Part shown: piece after piece, positions 1 through 8,948 of the stretch
How the letters are laid out: the number at the start of each line of letters is the position of its first letter
How positions within the stretch are numbered: the stretch's first letter is position 1
Made by a program: the position numbers and the translations under genes
Notes under the pieces: generated by a model
Database searches by the model: none
Seen by the model: the letters and a program-made list of their open reading frames with translations, nothing else
What the model was told of the DNA's origin: nothing
DNA from: Methylobacterium sp. J-078
Lineage (GTDB): Bacteria > Pseudomonadota > Alphaproteobacteria > Rhizobiales > Beijerinckiaceae
Assembly (NCBI RefSeq): GCF_022829285.1
Contig: NZ_JAKSYI010000057.1
Coordinates: forward strand, 26,033-90,032
DNA: 64,000 bases
Direction: 5' to 3'

Positions 1-793
1 CGCCCGTCCAGGTCGCGCCCGCGCGGCCGACCGCGACGCGGTAGCGGATGGCCTTGCCGTTCGCCTGGACGAGATAGAGCGCGCGCTCCCGCGTGCTGAC
101 CACGATCGTGCCCGCCTCCTGGCTGCCCGCGTAGTCCACGAGCTGTCCGCGCCAGACCGGGCGCTCGGTCTGGCGTCGGGTCGGGTCGGGCAGCGGGGTG
201 GCCGGCAGGGCAAGGCGGGTCGACGTTTCCGGTGGCGGTGCGACTGGCGACGGCGCGTCCGGATCATGTCCCTGTGCGATCGAGGCCTGCGGCGAAGGCG
301 CGTCCGTCGCGGGCGAGGCCGAGGCGGAGGCGGAGGATTCCGTCCTCGGCGCGTCGGGCGGTGAGGCCGGGCCCGGTACGACGGGCGCGGGGATCGGCGC
401 GGCGGCCACGCGGGCTGACCCGGCGCAGCGATACACGCGGCGCCCATCCGTCCGCATGGTCACGGGTCCGATCGCATCGACCACGATCTGCCGGGTGCTG
501 GCGTCCCGGTCCGCGGCCTGATCCTCGGCCGAACCGTAGCATCGCAGGGCGAGGCGATAGCCGATTGCCGTGTCGGAGACCCGCGTGATCCGGCAGAGGT
601 TTCCGGCGCCTTCCAGGGCAGGGCCGGCCTGTGCCTTCAGGCGCACCTCGAACACGCCGCTGCCCTCCGGGTCCCGGCACGCCTTGAGCGTCGGCGCCCA
701 CCGGCCCTCGGGGGATTCGTCCGCGCTGATCGCCAGGGCGGGGCTCGCGCCGCAGAGGAGGATGAGGGGCAGGAGGCGAGCGAGGGACGTCAT
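1..793 (-). CDS. secreted L,D-transpeptidase (YkuD family), C-terminus cut by window edge
   Basis: The frame opens with ATG at 793 and runs off the left edge. The first 21 residues (MTSLARLLPLILLCGASPALA) are a clear Sec signal peptide. About 110 residues without a recognised domain follow, then a Pro/Ala/Ser-rich linker, and at about residue 225 the characteristic start of a YkuD domain (GTIVVSTRERALYLVQ, then RVAVGRAGATWTG). The catalytic HGT and SxGCR segments lie outside the window. YkuD enzymes form 3-3 peptidoglycan cross-links or attach proteins to peptidoglycan in the periplasm. The family call is firm; the role of the N-terminal domain is unknown. Confidence 0.85.
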   Translation of the reverse strand, partial: MTSLARLLPLILLCGASPALAISADESPEGRWAPTLKACRDPEGSGVFEVRLKAQAGPALEGAGNLCRITRVSDTAIGYRLALRCYGSAEDQAADRDASTRQIVVDAIGPVTMRTDGRRVYRCAGSARVAAAPIPAPVVPGPASPPDAPRTESSASASASPATDAPSPQASIAQGHDPDAPSPVAPPPETSTRLALPATPLPDPTRRQTERPVWRGQLVDYAGSQEAGTIVVSTRERALYLVQANGKAIRYRVAVGRAGATWTG

Positions 794-918
794 GCGCAAG
801 TCTCGTCGGCGAGGGGAGGGGGCCGCCGCGTCGGCGGCCGGATCTGTCTCGAGGGGTTCTCTGGGTCCGATGCCGCGCGATCAGCAGGCCTGTGGCTGCG
901 GCATGGGCCGCGCCCGGC

Positions 919-2145
919 TCAGCGGCGCAGCCGGATCTCCTGGAAGCCGGCACCCTGGCCGGTCAGCAGGCTCACCGAAACGAAGCCGGCGTGATCGGTC
1001 TCCCGCGCCCGGGTCGCGGCTGCGGGCTGCGCCGCCTGGCGTTCCCCAGCGGGACGGTTCGGCGCGGCGAGGGCCGGGCGCACCGGAGCCGTCGACGATG
1101 CGGACGGAGCCTCGGCCCGCGCCACCGCAGCGGGTGCCGGCGGGTGCACCGGATCGACCCAGGCATGTCCCGTGGGGGTGGGCGTGATGGAATCCGGCAG
1201 GGCGGGCCGCAGCGCCAGGGCTTCGTCGCCGGCCGAGGCGACGCGCACGACCTGTGCGGGCGCCGTCGTGACCGGGACGAAGCTGCCGCCGGCCGAGGCC
1301 ACGCGCTGGAATTCGCGCGTCTCCAGGCGGTCGAGGGCGAGCCGGATGCGCCGGGCGCGGGGCTCTTCGACGGCGTCGAGGGCGAGGCGGGTGTCGCCCG
1401 CCGCCGGCACCACGTGAACGATGCGGTAGCCCTTGGCCTTCAGCCGGCGCAGGAGCTCCGGCAGGATCGCGACGGTGCGCGGCTGGATGTCGTGCAGCAG
1501 GACGATGCCTCTGCCGCGGGCATCGAGGCGGGCGAGTACGCGCTCCACCACCTGTTCGGGGGTGATCCGCCGCCAGTCGTCGCCATCGACGTCGATGCTG
1601 AAGGGAATCAGGCGCTGGGCGGCGACGTAGCCGTCGAGGGCGCGGGTGTGCCCGAGGCCGGGATAGCGGAAGAACGGCGAGAGCGCGGGGTCGGTCCGGC
1701 CCAGCACCGTGCGGGCGGCCACGAGGCCGCCATTGATCTGGTCGCGCTGGACGTTCCGGCTCCGCTGCCGGTTCAGGTAGGCGTGCGACCAGGTATGGGT
1801 CGCGATCGTGTGCCCCTCGGCGGCCGTCCGGCGCAGGATGTCCGGAAACTCGGCCACCATCGTGCCGACGACGAAGAAGGTCGCCTTCACGCATTCGGCC
1901 CGCAGCGCCTCCAGCACGGCGGGGGTCCGCCGGGGCATCGGCCCGTCGTCGAAGGTGAGTACCACCTCGCCCGGCTCCAGGGGCAGCGTCTGCCGGTAGC
2001 TGGCGCGCCCGACCGGGCCTTGCGTGAAGGGGACCTCCATCACCCGGGAGGTGCCGAGCCGATCAGGCGTGCAGTCCTGGGAATAGGCCAGGCCCGATGG
2101 AAAAATGAGTGCGCCGGCGAGCACAAGATCTCTGAGATGACGCAC
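919..2145 (-). CDS. secreted polysaccharide deacetylase (CE4/NodB family)
   Basis: Carbohydrate esterase family 4 motifs are present in order: TFDDGP (metal and base aspartates), HTWSH (H-x3-H zinc ligands), RYPGLGH, DVDGDDW and LLHD. Such enzymes remove acetyl groups from GlcNAc polymers (peptidoglycan, chitin-like or surface polysaccharide). The GTG at 2145 gives a clean signal peptide ending AYS before QDC; a longer GTG start at 2196 is possible. The roughly 190 residues after the catalytic domain are Ala/Pro-rich and look disordered. It lies downstream of nothing obviously co-transcribed. Substrate unknown. Confidence 0.85.
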   Translation of the reverse strand: MRHLRDLVLAGALIFPSGLAYSQDCTPDRLGTSRVMEVPFTQGPVGRASYRQTLPLEPGEVVLTFDDGPMPRRTPAVLEALRAECVKATFFVVGTMVAEFPDILRRTAAEGHTIATHTWSHAYLNRQRSRNVQRDQINGGLVAARTVLGRTDPALSPFFRYPGLGHTRALDGYVAAQRLIPFSIDVDGDDWRRITPEQVVERVLARLDARGRGIVLLHDIQPRTVAILPELLRRLKAKGYRIVHVVPAAGDTRLALDAVEEPRARRIRLALDRLETREFQRVASAGGSFVPVTTAPAQVVRVASAGDEALALRPALPDSITPTPTGHAWVDPVHPPAPAAVARAEAPSASSTAPVRPALAAPNRPAGERQAAQPAAATRARETDHAGFVSVSLLTGQGAGFQEIRLRR

Positions 2146-2413
2146 GCACAGCTCTCGAAACGCAAGCAGGGGCCAGTGCTCCCTGATACGATACACTTCT
2201 TAGCTGCGGCTTAAGAAGCATTGGTCTGTGCGGTTGATCCTGTGTGAAAGCTTAGTTTCTGTGTGCGTCGTCGATCTATTGGTGATTTCTTTACCGTGTT
2301 CGGAGGGGTTTCGTTAAAGAACGCCCTCCGGCTCCGTGGTGCCGGACGGATTTCGGCGCGCGGATGAATGGATCGGCGGCGGCCGTCGCTCCCGAGCGCG
2401 CGCCGGTCTGCGG

Positions 2414-2878
2414 TCAGCGCGCCGGGAGGCAGGCCGCCTGATCCGTGTAGAGCACGACGTCGCCCGGCTTCGGATTGTTCAGGGTGAAGGGCTTGGTCCC
2501 GTCGTAGGGCAGGAAGCCGCGCCCGAGCTCGTTGGCGTAGAAGTCGTGCCCGAACTCGAAGTAGCAGCGGTCCAGCACCGCCTGGTAGCCGAAGGATTCC
2601 TGCACCACGGGCGGGCCGAAGGCGGCCGGGTCGCCGTAGAGGCCGCGCGGCGCGCAGTAGCCGGAAAGCGTCAGGGTTCCGGGGCGCGCGAGCCGGATCG
2701 CCCGGGAGGTGCCTGGCCGGAGCGTGATGGCGGGGCCGCCGTCCTGGGAGGCGACCAGCACCAGGGGCGAGCGGTTGTAGACGTGCCGCACGCAATCGGC
2801 CGAAGCGCTCCCGATCCCGAGGAGCATCGAGGCCGCGGACAGCGCGCCTCCGCAAAGCAACCGCGTCGAACCGCGCAT
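2414..2878 (-). CDS. secreted hypothetical protein, about 130 aa mature
   Basis: ATG at 2878 has GGAG six bases upstream and gives a signal peptide ending in SASA before DCVRH. The mature part has five cysteines (DCV, GYCAP, DRCYFEFG, AACLP) suggesting disulfides, and motifs FGHDFYANELG and LPYDGTKPF. I do not recognise the family. Codon use is typical of the flanking genome and the ribosome binding site is good, so it is likely a real periplasmic or secreted protein. A start 12 bases earlier at 2890 is in frame. Confidence 0.65.
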   Translation of the reverse strand: MRGSTRLLCGGALSAASMLLGIGSASADCVRHVYNRSPLVLVASQDGGPAITLRPGTSRAIRLARPGTLTLSGYCAPRGLYGDPAAFGPPVVQESFGYQAVLDRCYFEFGHDFYANELGRGFLPYDGTKPFTLNNPKPGDVVLYTDQAACLPAR

Positions 2879-2968
2879 GACGTTCTCCAATACCTGACTG
2901 GAGATGTAGCTAGAGCATTGACTGATCCGCGACCAGCCGCGCCCGTCCCGCCGGTCAGGCTCCGCGCC

Positions 2969-3655
2969 TCAGGCTTCGTCCGCCAAGCAGAAGGCGACCC
3001 CCTGCGCCACGACCGCCGGGTCGTAGGCGTGCGGCCCGTCATACTCGACGGCGGTGACGTCGTAGCCGGCTTCCCGCAGCTTCGCGACGTGGACCCGGGC
3101 GCTGCGATCGATGGGGATCTGCTCGTCGCGGGTGCCGTGCGAGAGGAAGATGCGTGGCGCCCCCGATTGCAGGTGGACGGAGAGGAAGCCCGCCGAGGAG
3201 ACGAGGAGGTGGGTCACGACGTGACCGTTCGCGAGTCCCAATGAAAGGGTGTAGCTGCCGCCGTCCGAGTGTCCCGCGAAGGCGAGGTGGCCGGGATCGA
3301 GGAGGAAGCGGGTGCCGACCGCGGCGAGGGCCAGGTCGACGCGCTCGCGGTCGGGGCCGTGGCCGCCGATCACGAGGTCCCAGGTCGGGAACACGGATTG
3401 GGGAGCGAGCAGCAGGAAGCCGCGCGCCTCCGCGTGGGCGCGCAGCATCGGCAGGATTTTTTCCGCGCTGCCGCCGCCCCCGTGGAAGAGCACGACCAGC
3501 GGCGTCGGTCGGCGCGGATCGATGCCCTCCGGCACCACCAGCATGGCGTCGCGCTCGGCAAACAGCCCGAGGGCGTGGAGCCCGGGGGGCAGGGGGGGCT
3601 GCGTGGGCAGCCGGTGCGCGAAGGCGAGCCGCCCGGCGAGGTGGGGGTCGATCAT
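2969..3655 (-). CDS. alpha/beta hydrolase (esterase / depolymerase-like)
   Basis: A 228-aa cytoplasmic alpha/beta hydrolase. The oxyanion region VVLFHGGGGSAEKI is near residue 55, the nucleophile elbow AGHSDGG near residue 128 (Ser between His and Asp), and the acid and histidine are probably in SHGTRDEQIPID and the C-terminal GPHAYDP. The layout (compact, no lid domain) matches PHB-depolymerase and phospholipase/carboxylesterase relatives. There is no signal peptide. Substrate cannot be told. It is followed at about 90 bp by a SnoaL-like gene on the same strand, so the two may share a transcript. Confidence 0.8.
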   Translation of the reverse strand: MIDPHLAGRLAFAHRLPTQPPLPPGLHALGLFAERDAMLVVPEGIDPRRPTPLVVLFHGGGGSAEKILPMLRAHAEARGFLLLAPQSVFPTWDLVIGGHGPDRERVDLALAAVGTRFLLDPGHLAFAGHSDGGSYTLSLGLANGHVVTHLLVSSAGFLSVHLQSGAPRIFLSHGTRDEQIPIDRSARVHVAKLREAGYDVTAVEYDGPHAYDPAVVAQGVAFCLADEA

Positions 3656-3741
3656 GCGGGAAAACCCTTCGGGTGGGGGGCAGCGCTCCGACGCGCGCCC
3701 GTGTGGTGGGGATCATCACCCCACCGGCCAATGGGAAGGCG

Positions 3742-4140
3742 TCAGCCGGCCTTGTCCGCGGTTGCGGGCTTGATCTTGAGCTGGTCGATCAGCCAGAGCC
3801 AGCCGCCCTGGCTCTGGCGCCGGGCGGTCTCGGCAGAGATCGTGCCGTTGGGCAGGCGCGCGAAGGTCATGGCGAGATCGCCGTTCACGATCGCCGGCAG
3901 GGTCTCGGCGGCGGGGAAGTCGGAGCGGCGGCCGAGGAGGTCGGTGTAGAAGGCGCGGATCTCGGCGTGGCCCGTGGCCACCACCTTGCCGGCGGCCAGC
4001 ACCGCGCCGGGCTCGTAGAGCGCCACCAGGCCCTCCACGTCGCCCGCATTGGCGCGTTCGTTGAACAGGCGGGCGAGGTCCTCCGGTGTCTCGGCCAGGG
4101 AGCGGTCGTTCGCGGATGTCGTCTTTGCTGATGTTGTCAT
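3742..4140 (-). CDS. SnoaL-like / NTF2-fold protein
   Basis: A 132-aa protein with an excellent AGGAGG just ahead of ATG 4140. The sequence pattern (LARLFNERANAGDVEGLVALYEPGAVL, GHAEIRAFYTDLL) is typical of the NTF2-like superfamily (SnoaL/DUF4440 type): one alpha+beta barrel, usually a small-molecule pocket. It lies 34 bp downstream of the OsmC gene on the same strand, so the pair is likely an operon, perhaps stress-related. Function of this member unknown. Confidence 0.75.
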   Translation of the reverse strand: MTTSAKTTSANDRSLAETPEDLARLFNERANAGDVEGLVALYEPGAVLAAGKVVATGHAEIRAFYTDLLGRRSDFPAAETLPAIVNGDLAMTFARLPNGTISAETARRQSQGGWLWLIDQLKIKPATADKAG

Positions 4141-4174
4141 GGCGTGTCCTCCTGATGTTCGGGTGATGGAGCCC

Positions 4175-4618
4175 TCAGCCCAGCAGCGTGCCGGTGCCGT
4201 CCCGGACGGTGACGGCGACGGGAATCCCGGCCTGGACGCTCTCGGAGACGGTGCAGAAGCGCTGGAACTGCTCCAGCACCCGGTCGATGCGCGGGACGGC
4301 CTCGGCGTGCGCGGCCAGCGAGATGGAGACCGTGATGCCGGTGATGCGCAGGCGGTTCTCGGCGTTGCGGGTCACCGCGCAGTGGGCCTCGGCCCGGATG
4401 CCGCCGGCCTCCTGCTTGAACTTGGCCAGCGCGAAGACGAAGCTGGCGCACAGGCAGTTGGCGACAGCGGTGACGAGGAGCTGCTCGGGGAACGGACCCG
4501 TGCCCTCGCCGATCGGCACGGCCTCGTCGACGACGAGCTGTGGCAGGACGCTCCCGAAATCGACCGCGAACTTGTAGCCCTCGATCTGCGTGATCGTGAT
4601 GCTCGGACCCGGGCCCAT
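4175..4618 (-). CDS. OsmC-family protein
   Basis: A 147-aa protein of the OsmC/Ohr superfamily: GTGPFPEQLLVTAVANCLCASFVFAL contains the conserved first cysteine(s) after NP-like helix, and a second cysteine occurs in QRFCTVSESV. Family members reduce organic hydroperoxides with two cysteines or bind thiol adducts. ATG 4618 starts the conserved beta strands directly; the frame stays open further upstream but that part has no family match and crosses the divergent promoter region. It is divergent from the PAS/frc operon. Confidence 0.8.
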   Translation of the reverse strand: MGPGPSITITQIEGYKFAVDFGSVLPQLVVDEAVPIGEGTGPFPEQLLVTAVANCLCASFVFALAKFKQEAGGIRAEAHCAVTRNAENRLRITGITVSISLAAHAEAVPRIDRVLEQFQRFCTVSESVQAGIPVAVTVRDGTGTLLG

Positions 4619-4763
4619 GGCGTCTCTCCCTCGACCGTCTTTTTTAGGCGCAGCCGTTCGGGAACGTTCCGCGCCCGCCGCCGCTCCCCTTTGGGAATTG
4701 ACAATCGGGCGCTGTCGTAACCGGGGCGCCGGCGAATCCGGCGATCGGCACGGGTGGCCTCGG

Positions 4764-4800
4764 TTGACACCCTCGGATCGTTGGCATACCAAATACCAAC
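4764..4800 (+). promoter_or_regulatory. promoter with overlapping GntR-type operator upstream of PAS gene and frc
   Basis: A consensus -35 hexamer TTGACA sits at 4764-4769. Seventeen bases further lies a weak -10 (TACCAA), inside the perfect palindrome TTGGCATACCAA (4781-4792), which is followed by a second half-site ATACCAAC. The 18 bases TGGCATACCAAATACCAA (4782-4799) recur exactly at 17520-17537 beside oxc and the GntR gene. FCD-type GntR proteins commonly bind TGGTATxCCA-like palindromes. A repressor here would block RNA polymerase. Regulation by the linked GntR is inference. Confidence 0.65.
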
Positions 4801-4903
4801 GATGGAAGCGCTGAAAAAGCAAGGCCTCACGAAGCCGGCGCCTCCGGAGCAAAGTCCTCGCAACGCCACCGTACGGGCGCTTAGCTCGGCGGAGAACGGA
4901 GGA

Positions 4904-5407
4904 GTGTCCGATGCCACGAAGCCCAAGCATCCCGACGCGACGATGCGGATCGCGAGGCCGGCGGCCCACGGCGTGACCATGGCGCAGGGCATCGATTTCG
5001 CCGCACTGGTCGCGGCCGCCGGGGATGCCGTCGTGGTGTCCGATCCCGATGGGGCGATCACGGTGTGGAATCCGGCCGCGACGCGCATCTTCGGCTATAC
5101 GGCGGAAGAGGCCATCGGCCGGTCTCTCGACCTCATCACCCCGGAGCGCCAGCGCAAGCGCCACTGGGACGGTTACGCCAAGACCATGAAGACCGGTGTG
5201 ACCAAGTACGGCGCCGATGTGCTGCGAGTGCCGGCCATCCACAGGGACGGCCACGCCCTCTCCATCGCTTTCACGGTGGCGATGCTGCACGGCCCCGACG
5301 ACCAGGTCACCGGCATCGCCGCGATCATCCGCGACGAGACCCAGCGCTGGAACGACGAGCGCGAGCTGCGCCGGCGCCTGGCCGACCTCGAATCCCGCGT
5401 CGCCTGA
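4904..5407 (+). CDS. single PAS-domain sensor protein preceding frc
   Basis: One PAS fold fills most of the protein: [21 protein letters not shown], the [20 protein letters not shown] core, and the PAC-like C-terminus ending in [10 protein letters not shown], followed by a short charged helix. No output domain is present. It ends 125 bp before frc on the same strand and is probably co-transcribed. The start is uncertain: GTG 4904 has purine-rich sequence (GGAG) upstream, while ATG 4943 and ATG 4979 are in frame but lack a good ribosome binding site. Starts before 4800 would lie inside the promoter. Ligand unknown; sensing of an oxalate-linked signal is speculation. Confidence 0.75.
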   Translation: MSDATKPKHPDATMRIARPAAHGVTMAQGIDFAALVAAAGDAVVVSDPDGAITVWNPAATRIFGYTAEEAIGRSLDLITPERQRKRHWDGYAKTMKTGVTKYGADVLRVPAIHRDGHALSIAFTVAMLHGPDDQVTGIAAIIRDETQRWNDERELRRRLADLESRVA

Positions 5408-5532
5408 GGGCGGCGCGCCGGACCGATGCCGGGACATCCCGCGAGGGGTGCGCGGCCAATTCAGAGCCCGGGCCGACCGGGCCAACCTTTCGACTCAAGA
5501 CCATTATTTCAATCGACAGGGAGAACGCCACG

Positions 5533-6783
5533 ATGAGCAAGCCGCTCGAGGGTACCAAGATCATCGATTTCACCCACGTCCAGGCGGGCCCCGCCTGCAC
5601 GCAGCTCCTCGCCTGGTTCGGCGCCGACGTGATCAAGGTCGAGCGCCCCGGTGCCGGCGACGTGACGCGCACGCAGCTCCGCCACGTGGAGGATGCCGAC
5701 GCGCTCTACTTCACGATGCTCAACTCCAACAAGCGTTCGCTGACGCTGGACACCAAGACCCCCGAGGGCAAGGAAGTCCTCGAGAACATGATCAAGCAAT
5801 CCGACGTGATGGTCGAGAATTTCGGTCCCGGCGCGCTCGATCGCATGGGCTTCTCCTGGGCCCGCATCCAGGAACTCAACCCGGGCATGATCCTCGCCTC
5901 GGTGAAGGGCTTCTCGGACGGCCACCATTACGAGGACCTCAAGGTCTACGAGAACGTCGCCCAGTGCGCGGGCGGTGCTGCCTCCACCACCGGTTTCTGG
6001 GACGGCCCGCCCACCGTGTCGGCCGCCGCGCTCGGTGACTCGAACACCGGCATGCATCTCGCCATCGGCATCCTCACGGCGCTCCACCAGAAGAACAAGA
6101 CCGGCAAGGGCCAGAAGGTCGCCGTGTCGATGCAGGATTCGGTGCTCAACCTCTGCCGCGTCAAGCTGCGCGACCAGCAGCGCCTCGACGCCCTGGGCTA
6201 CCTGGAGGAATACCCGCAATACCCGCACGGCGAGTTCTCGGACGTGGTGCCGCGCGGCGGCAACGCGGGCGGCGGCGGCCAGCCGGGCTGGGTGCTGAAG
6301 TGCAAGGGCTGGGAGACCGACCCGAACGCCTACATCTACTTCACGATCCAGGGCCATGCCTGGGCCCCGATCTGCAAGGCGATCGGCAAGCCGGAATGGG
6401 AGAACGACCCGGCCTACAGCACGGCCCGCGCCCGCCAGGACAAGATCATGGACATCTTCGGCACCATCGAGGAATGGCTCGCCGACAAGACCAAGTTCGA
6501 GGCCGTCGACATCCTGCGCAAGTTCGACATCCCGTGCTCGCCGGTTCTGTCGATGAAGGAACTCTCGGTCGATCCGTCCCTGCGCGCCAGCGGCACGATC
6601 GTCGAGGTCCAGCACCCGAAGCTCGGCTCGTACCTGACGGTCGGAAGCCCGATCAAGTTCTCGGACATGCCGGTCGAGGTGAAGGCCTCGCCGCTGCTCG
6701 GCGAGCACACCGACGAGGTCCTGCTCGACCTCGGCTACACCCAGCAGCAGATCGAGCACCTGCACCAGGCCCGCGCCGTCTGA
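5533..6783 (+). CDS. frc: formyl-CoA:oxalate CoA-transferase
   Basis: A 416-aa class III (CaiB/BaiF) CoA-transferase that swaps CoA from formyl-CoA to oxalate, giving oxalyl-CoA and formate in the cytoplasm. The catalytic aspartate lies in [10 protein letters not shown] at residue 169, the same number as in the characterised Oxalobacter enzyme, and the glycine-rich loop ([11 protein letters not shown]) that closes over the active site is present. Start ATG 5533 begins the family N-terminus directly. It follows the PAS gene and ends at a strong hairpin. With oxc and oxlT in the same window the assignment is very secure. A paralogue lies at 14035-15309. Confidence 0.96.
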   Translation: MSKPLEGTKIIDFTHVQAGPACTQLLAWFGADVIKVERPGAGDVTRTQLRHVEDADALYFTMLNSNKRSLTLDTKTPEGKEVLENMIKQSDVMVENFGPGALDRMGFSWARIQELNPGMILASVKGFSDGHHYEDLKVYENVAQCAGGAASTTGFWDGPPTVSAAALGDSNTGMHLAIGILTALHQKNKTGKGQKVAVSMQDSVLNLCRVKLRDQQRLDALGYLEEYPQYPHGEFSDVVPRGGNAGGGGQPGWVLKCKGWETDPNAYIYFTIQGHAWAPICKAIGKPEWENDPAYSTARARQDKIMDIFGTIEEWLADKTKFEAVDILRKFDIPCSPVLSMKELSVDPSLRASGTIVEVQHPKLGSYLTVGSPIKFSDMPVEVKASPLLGEHTDEVLLDLGYTQQQIEHLHQARAV

Positions 6784-6824
6784 GGACGGATGGCGGCCCT
6801 CCCGGTGGGGGCCGCAGGTCGACG

Positions 6825-6857
6825 GGACGGCGCGCCGCGAGGCGCGCCGTCCGCGTT
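6825..6857 (+). terminator. hairpin terminator after frc
   Basis: A perfect 12-bp stem, GGACGGCGCGCC at 6825-6836 paired with 6841-6852 around a GCGA tetraloop, lies 41 bp after the frc stop. The T-run behind it is short (GCGTTTGG), as is common in high-GC genomes. Confidence 0.7.
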
Positions 6858-6969
6858 TGGCGCGTGACCGGGCCTGACTCTTCGGCACGCCTGCGCGGCT
6901 CCGGGCTTGCCTGCGGCCTCCGCGGTGCGGCATGGCGAACCCGGTCTTCCCTGTGAGGTCGTACCGCCG

Positions 6970-8202
6970 ATGCGATTGTCCCTCCGCAGCCTCGTCCCCG
7001 AAGCCGCCCCTTTGAGCCTTCGCGAGCGCTTGCGCGCGGCCGGCGGCGCCCTCGTGGGTATCCTGGCCACCGGGCTGATCAGCCAGGCCGCCATCGGCTC
7101 GGGCTCGGGCTCAGGCTCGACCTTGCCGATCCTGATCGCCCCGATGGGCGCCTCGGCGGTGCTGCTCTTCGCGGTGCCGGCGAGCCCGCTGGCGCAGCCC
7201 TGGTCCATCGTCGGCGGCAATGCGGTGGCGGCCCTCGTGGGCGTCAGCGCCGCTCTCATCGTGCAGAACCCCTACGTCGCCGCCGCCCTGGCGATCAGCG
7301 TCGCGATCGCGCTGATGATGGCCCTGCGCTGCCTGCACCCGCCGAGCGGCGCCGTGGCGCTGACGGCGGTGCTCGGCGGCGCGCCGATCCGCGATCTTGG
7401 CTACGGCTTCGCCCTCTGGCCGGTGGCGGCCAACTCGCTCCTGCTGCTCGCCGTGGCGCTCTTGTTCAACAACCTCACGGGCCGCGCCTACCCGCACGTG
7501 CTCCCGAAGGCGCCCGCCGGCCACGGCACGAAGGACCCGCTGCCCTCGGCGCGGGCCGGCATCATCGCCTCCGACCTCGACGCCGTGCTCAGGGACTACG
7601 ACCAGGTTCTCGACGTGCGCCGGACCGACCTCGAGGCGATCATCCTCCAGGCGCAGATCCACGCCTATCGCCGCCGCTCGGGGCAGGCGACCTGCGGCGA
7701 GATCATGTCCCGCGACGTCATCGCCATCGGCCCCGAGGCCCCCCTGCACGAGGCCCGCGACACCCTGCGCCGGCACCACATCAAGGCCCTGCCGGTGACC
7801 GACGAGGGCGCCCGGGTGCTGGGCATCGTCACGCAGACGGATCTCCTCGACAAGACGCGCTGGGACCAGTCGGGCCCGCGCCTCGGCCCGCGCCGCCGCC
7901 TCCGCCTGACACTGACCCGGGGCCGCGCCCCGCATGGCTGCGTCGAGGACATCATGACGGCGCCCGTGACGACGGCGCGGCCGGACACGCCGATCTCCGA
8001 CCTCGTGCTGTGGATGTCGGATGCCGGCCTGCACCATCTGCCGGTGGTCGGTCCCGACGACCGCCTCGTCGGCATCGTCTCGCAGACCGACCTCGTGGCG
8101 GAACTCCTGGCCGACGCCGCCGAGCGCCACGTCCCGTCCGGGGCGGCGTCCGGGATTCACCCGGTCGGCGAGCGCAGTGCGCAGATCCAGCCGGTGGTGT
8201 GA
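6970..8202 (+). CDS. HPP-family membrane protein with two CBS domains
   Basis: 410 aa. The N-terminal part, about residues 15-185, is an HPP transmembrane domain with four hydrophobic helices and the signature CLHPPSGAVALTAVLGG. A cytoplasmic tail carries two CBS domains (EIMSRDVIAIGPEAPLHEA to VLGIVTQTDLL, and DIMTAPVTTARPDTPIS to LVGIVSQTDLV), a Bateman module that usually binds adenylates. HPP proteins act in nitrite transport in chloroplasts and cyanobacteria; here a small-anion role is plausible given the location between frc and oxlT but not shown. ATG 6970 is preferred because the HPP region starts soon after. Confidence 0.85.
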   Translation: MRLSLRSLVPEAAPLSLRERLRAAGGALVGILATGLISQAAIGSGSGSGSTLPILIAPMGASAVLLFAVPASPLAQPWSIVGGNAVAALVGVSAALIVQNPYVAAALAISVAIALMMALRCLHPPSGAVALTAVLGGAPIRDLGYGFALWPVAANSLLLLAVALLFNNLTGRAYPHVLPKAPAGHGTKDPLPSARAGIIASDLDAVLRDYDQVLDVRRTDLEAIILQAQIHAYRRRSGQATCGEIMSRDVIAIGPEAPLHEARDTLRRHHIKALPVTDEGARVLGIVTQTDLLDKTRWDQSGPRLGPRRRLRLTLTRGRAPHGCVEDIMTAPVTTARPDTPISDLVLWMSDAGLHHLPVVGPDDRLVGIVSQTDLVAELLADAAERHVPSGAASGIHPVGERSAQIQPVV

Positions 8203-8533
8203 GCGCGAACGGCGCGGCGGCTCACAGTCGGTCGCGGCCTTGCGTTGCGGCTTCGCCCTTCTGAGGGTCCGGAAACGTTTACCCGATACGGATGCCGCCT
8301 GCCTCCACGCCCGCCTGACTTCGAAGCCTGGGATCGGCCTCGCGGACGCAAAATCGTGGATTGGCCCAGCAAGGTTGCGGGGCTGGGGATGGTCCTTCGG
8401 CGCCGCGATCCGGGTGAAGATCGCCGCCCCGTCGCGCCCTGCATGGCGATAGATCCGTCAGGGCCTCACGACGGGACCGGCACCGGACCCGTAGATCTCG
8501 GCGTGCGAAAATCCGGACCGCGATCCCCATCCG
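8203..8533. other. 331-bp stretch without a supported gene
   Basis: Lies between two convergent genes. No open frame here shows coding-like composition, and I see no hairpin with a T-run or repeat. Confidence 0.5.
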
Positions 8534-8842
8534 TCAGCGGCTCGGCACTGCTTGGGACTGGTATGCCGTTGGACCTGGGACGTGCCGTCCCACCAGGTCC
8601 GGGTCGGTCGCAGGGGCTGTGACGCCCGCCGCGAGGGCTTCGTAGGGCAGCCAGCCGTCGAAGGGCTCCAGGGCGCCGGGCTCGGCCGGCCGGTACCAGC
8701 GCCAGACCTGGCGCGCCGCGCTCGGGGCGTACCAGCGGCCGGGCCGGCCCTCGGCCAGGATCGGCCCCAAGGTCAGGTGGTTCAGCCAGATCTGCGCGAC
8801 GGCCTGCGGGGCCGTGTGCATCGGGCGCCAGGTCGGCGGCAT
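8534..8842 (-). CDS. small DUF551-like protein, 102 aa
   Basis: ATG 8842 is preceded by a good TAGGAG and starts MPPTWRPMHTAPQ, the tryptophan-rich opening (WxPMxTAP) typical of DUF551-type small proteins often found on phages and mobile DNA. The middle is rich in Trp/Tyr (RWYAPSAARQVWRWYRP). The C-terminal 30 residues look low in complexity. Function unknown. Confidence 0.55.
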   Translation of the reverse strand: MPPTWRPMHTAPQAVAQIWLNHLTLGPILAEGRPGRWYAPSAARQVWRWYRPAEPGALEPFDGWLPYEALAAGVTAPATDPDLVGRHVPGPTAYQSQAVPSR

Positions 8843-8880
8843 CGGGTATCTCCTAAGGGGCAGGACGCGGGGCTGAAACG

Positions 8881-8917
8881 GGCGCGGGGGCCGGGACGAA
8901 TCCGTCCGGCCCCCGCG
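8881..8917 (-). terminator. hairpin terminator downstream of oxlT
   Basis: GCGCGGGGGCCGG (8881-8893) pairs perfectly with 8905-8917. It lies between the oxlT stop and the next minus-strand gene. The T-run is weak. Confidence 0.6.
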
Positions 8918-8948
8918 CTCATTCATGTTCGGTCGCTCGGCGTCGGGA

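Noticed and set aside
4754..4903. N-terminal extension of the PAS protein from ATG 4754
   Set aside because: It would start upstream of the -35 box at 4764 and run through the operator; the PAS domain needs none of it.
8157..8444. 95-codon minus-strand frame in the gap after the HPP-CBS gene
   Set aside because: Arg/Ser-rich, overlaps the end of a real gene, no start context.
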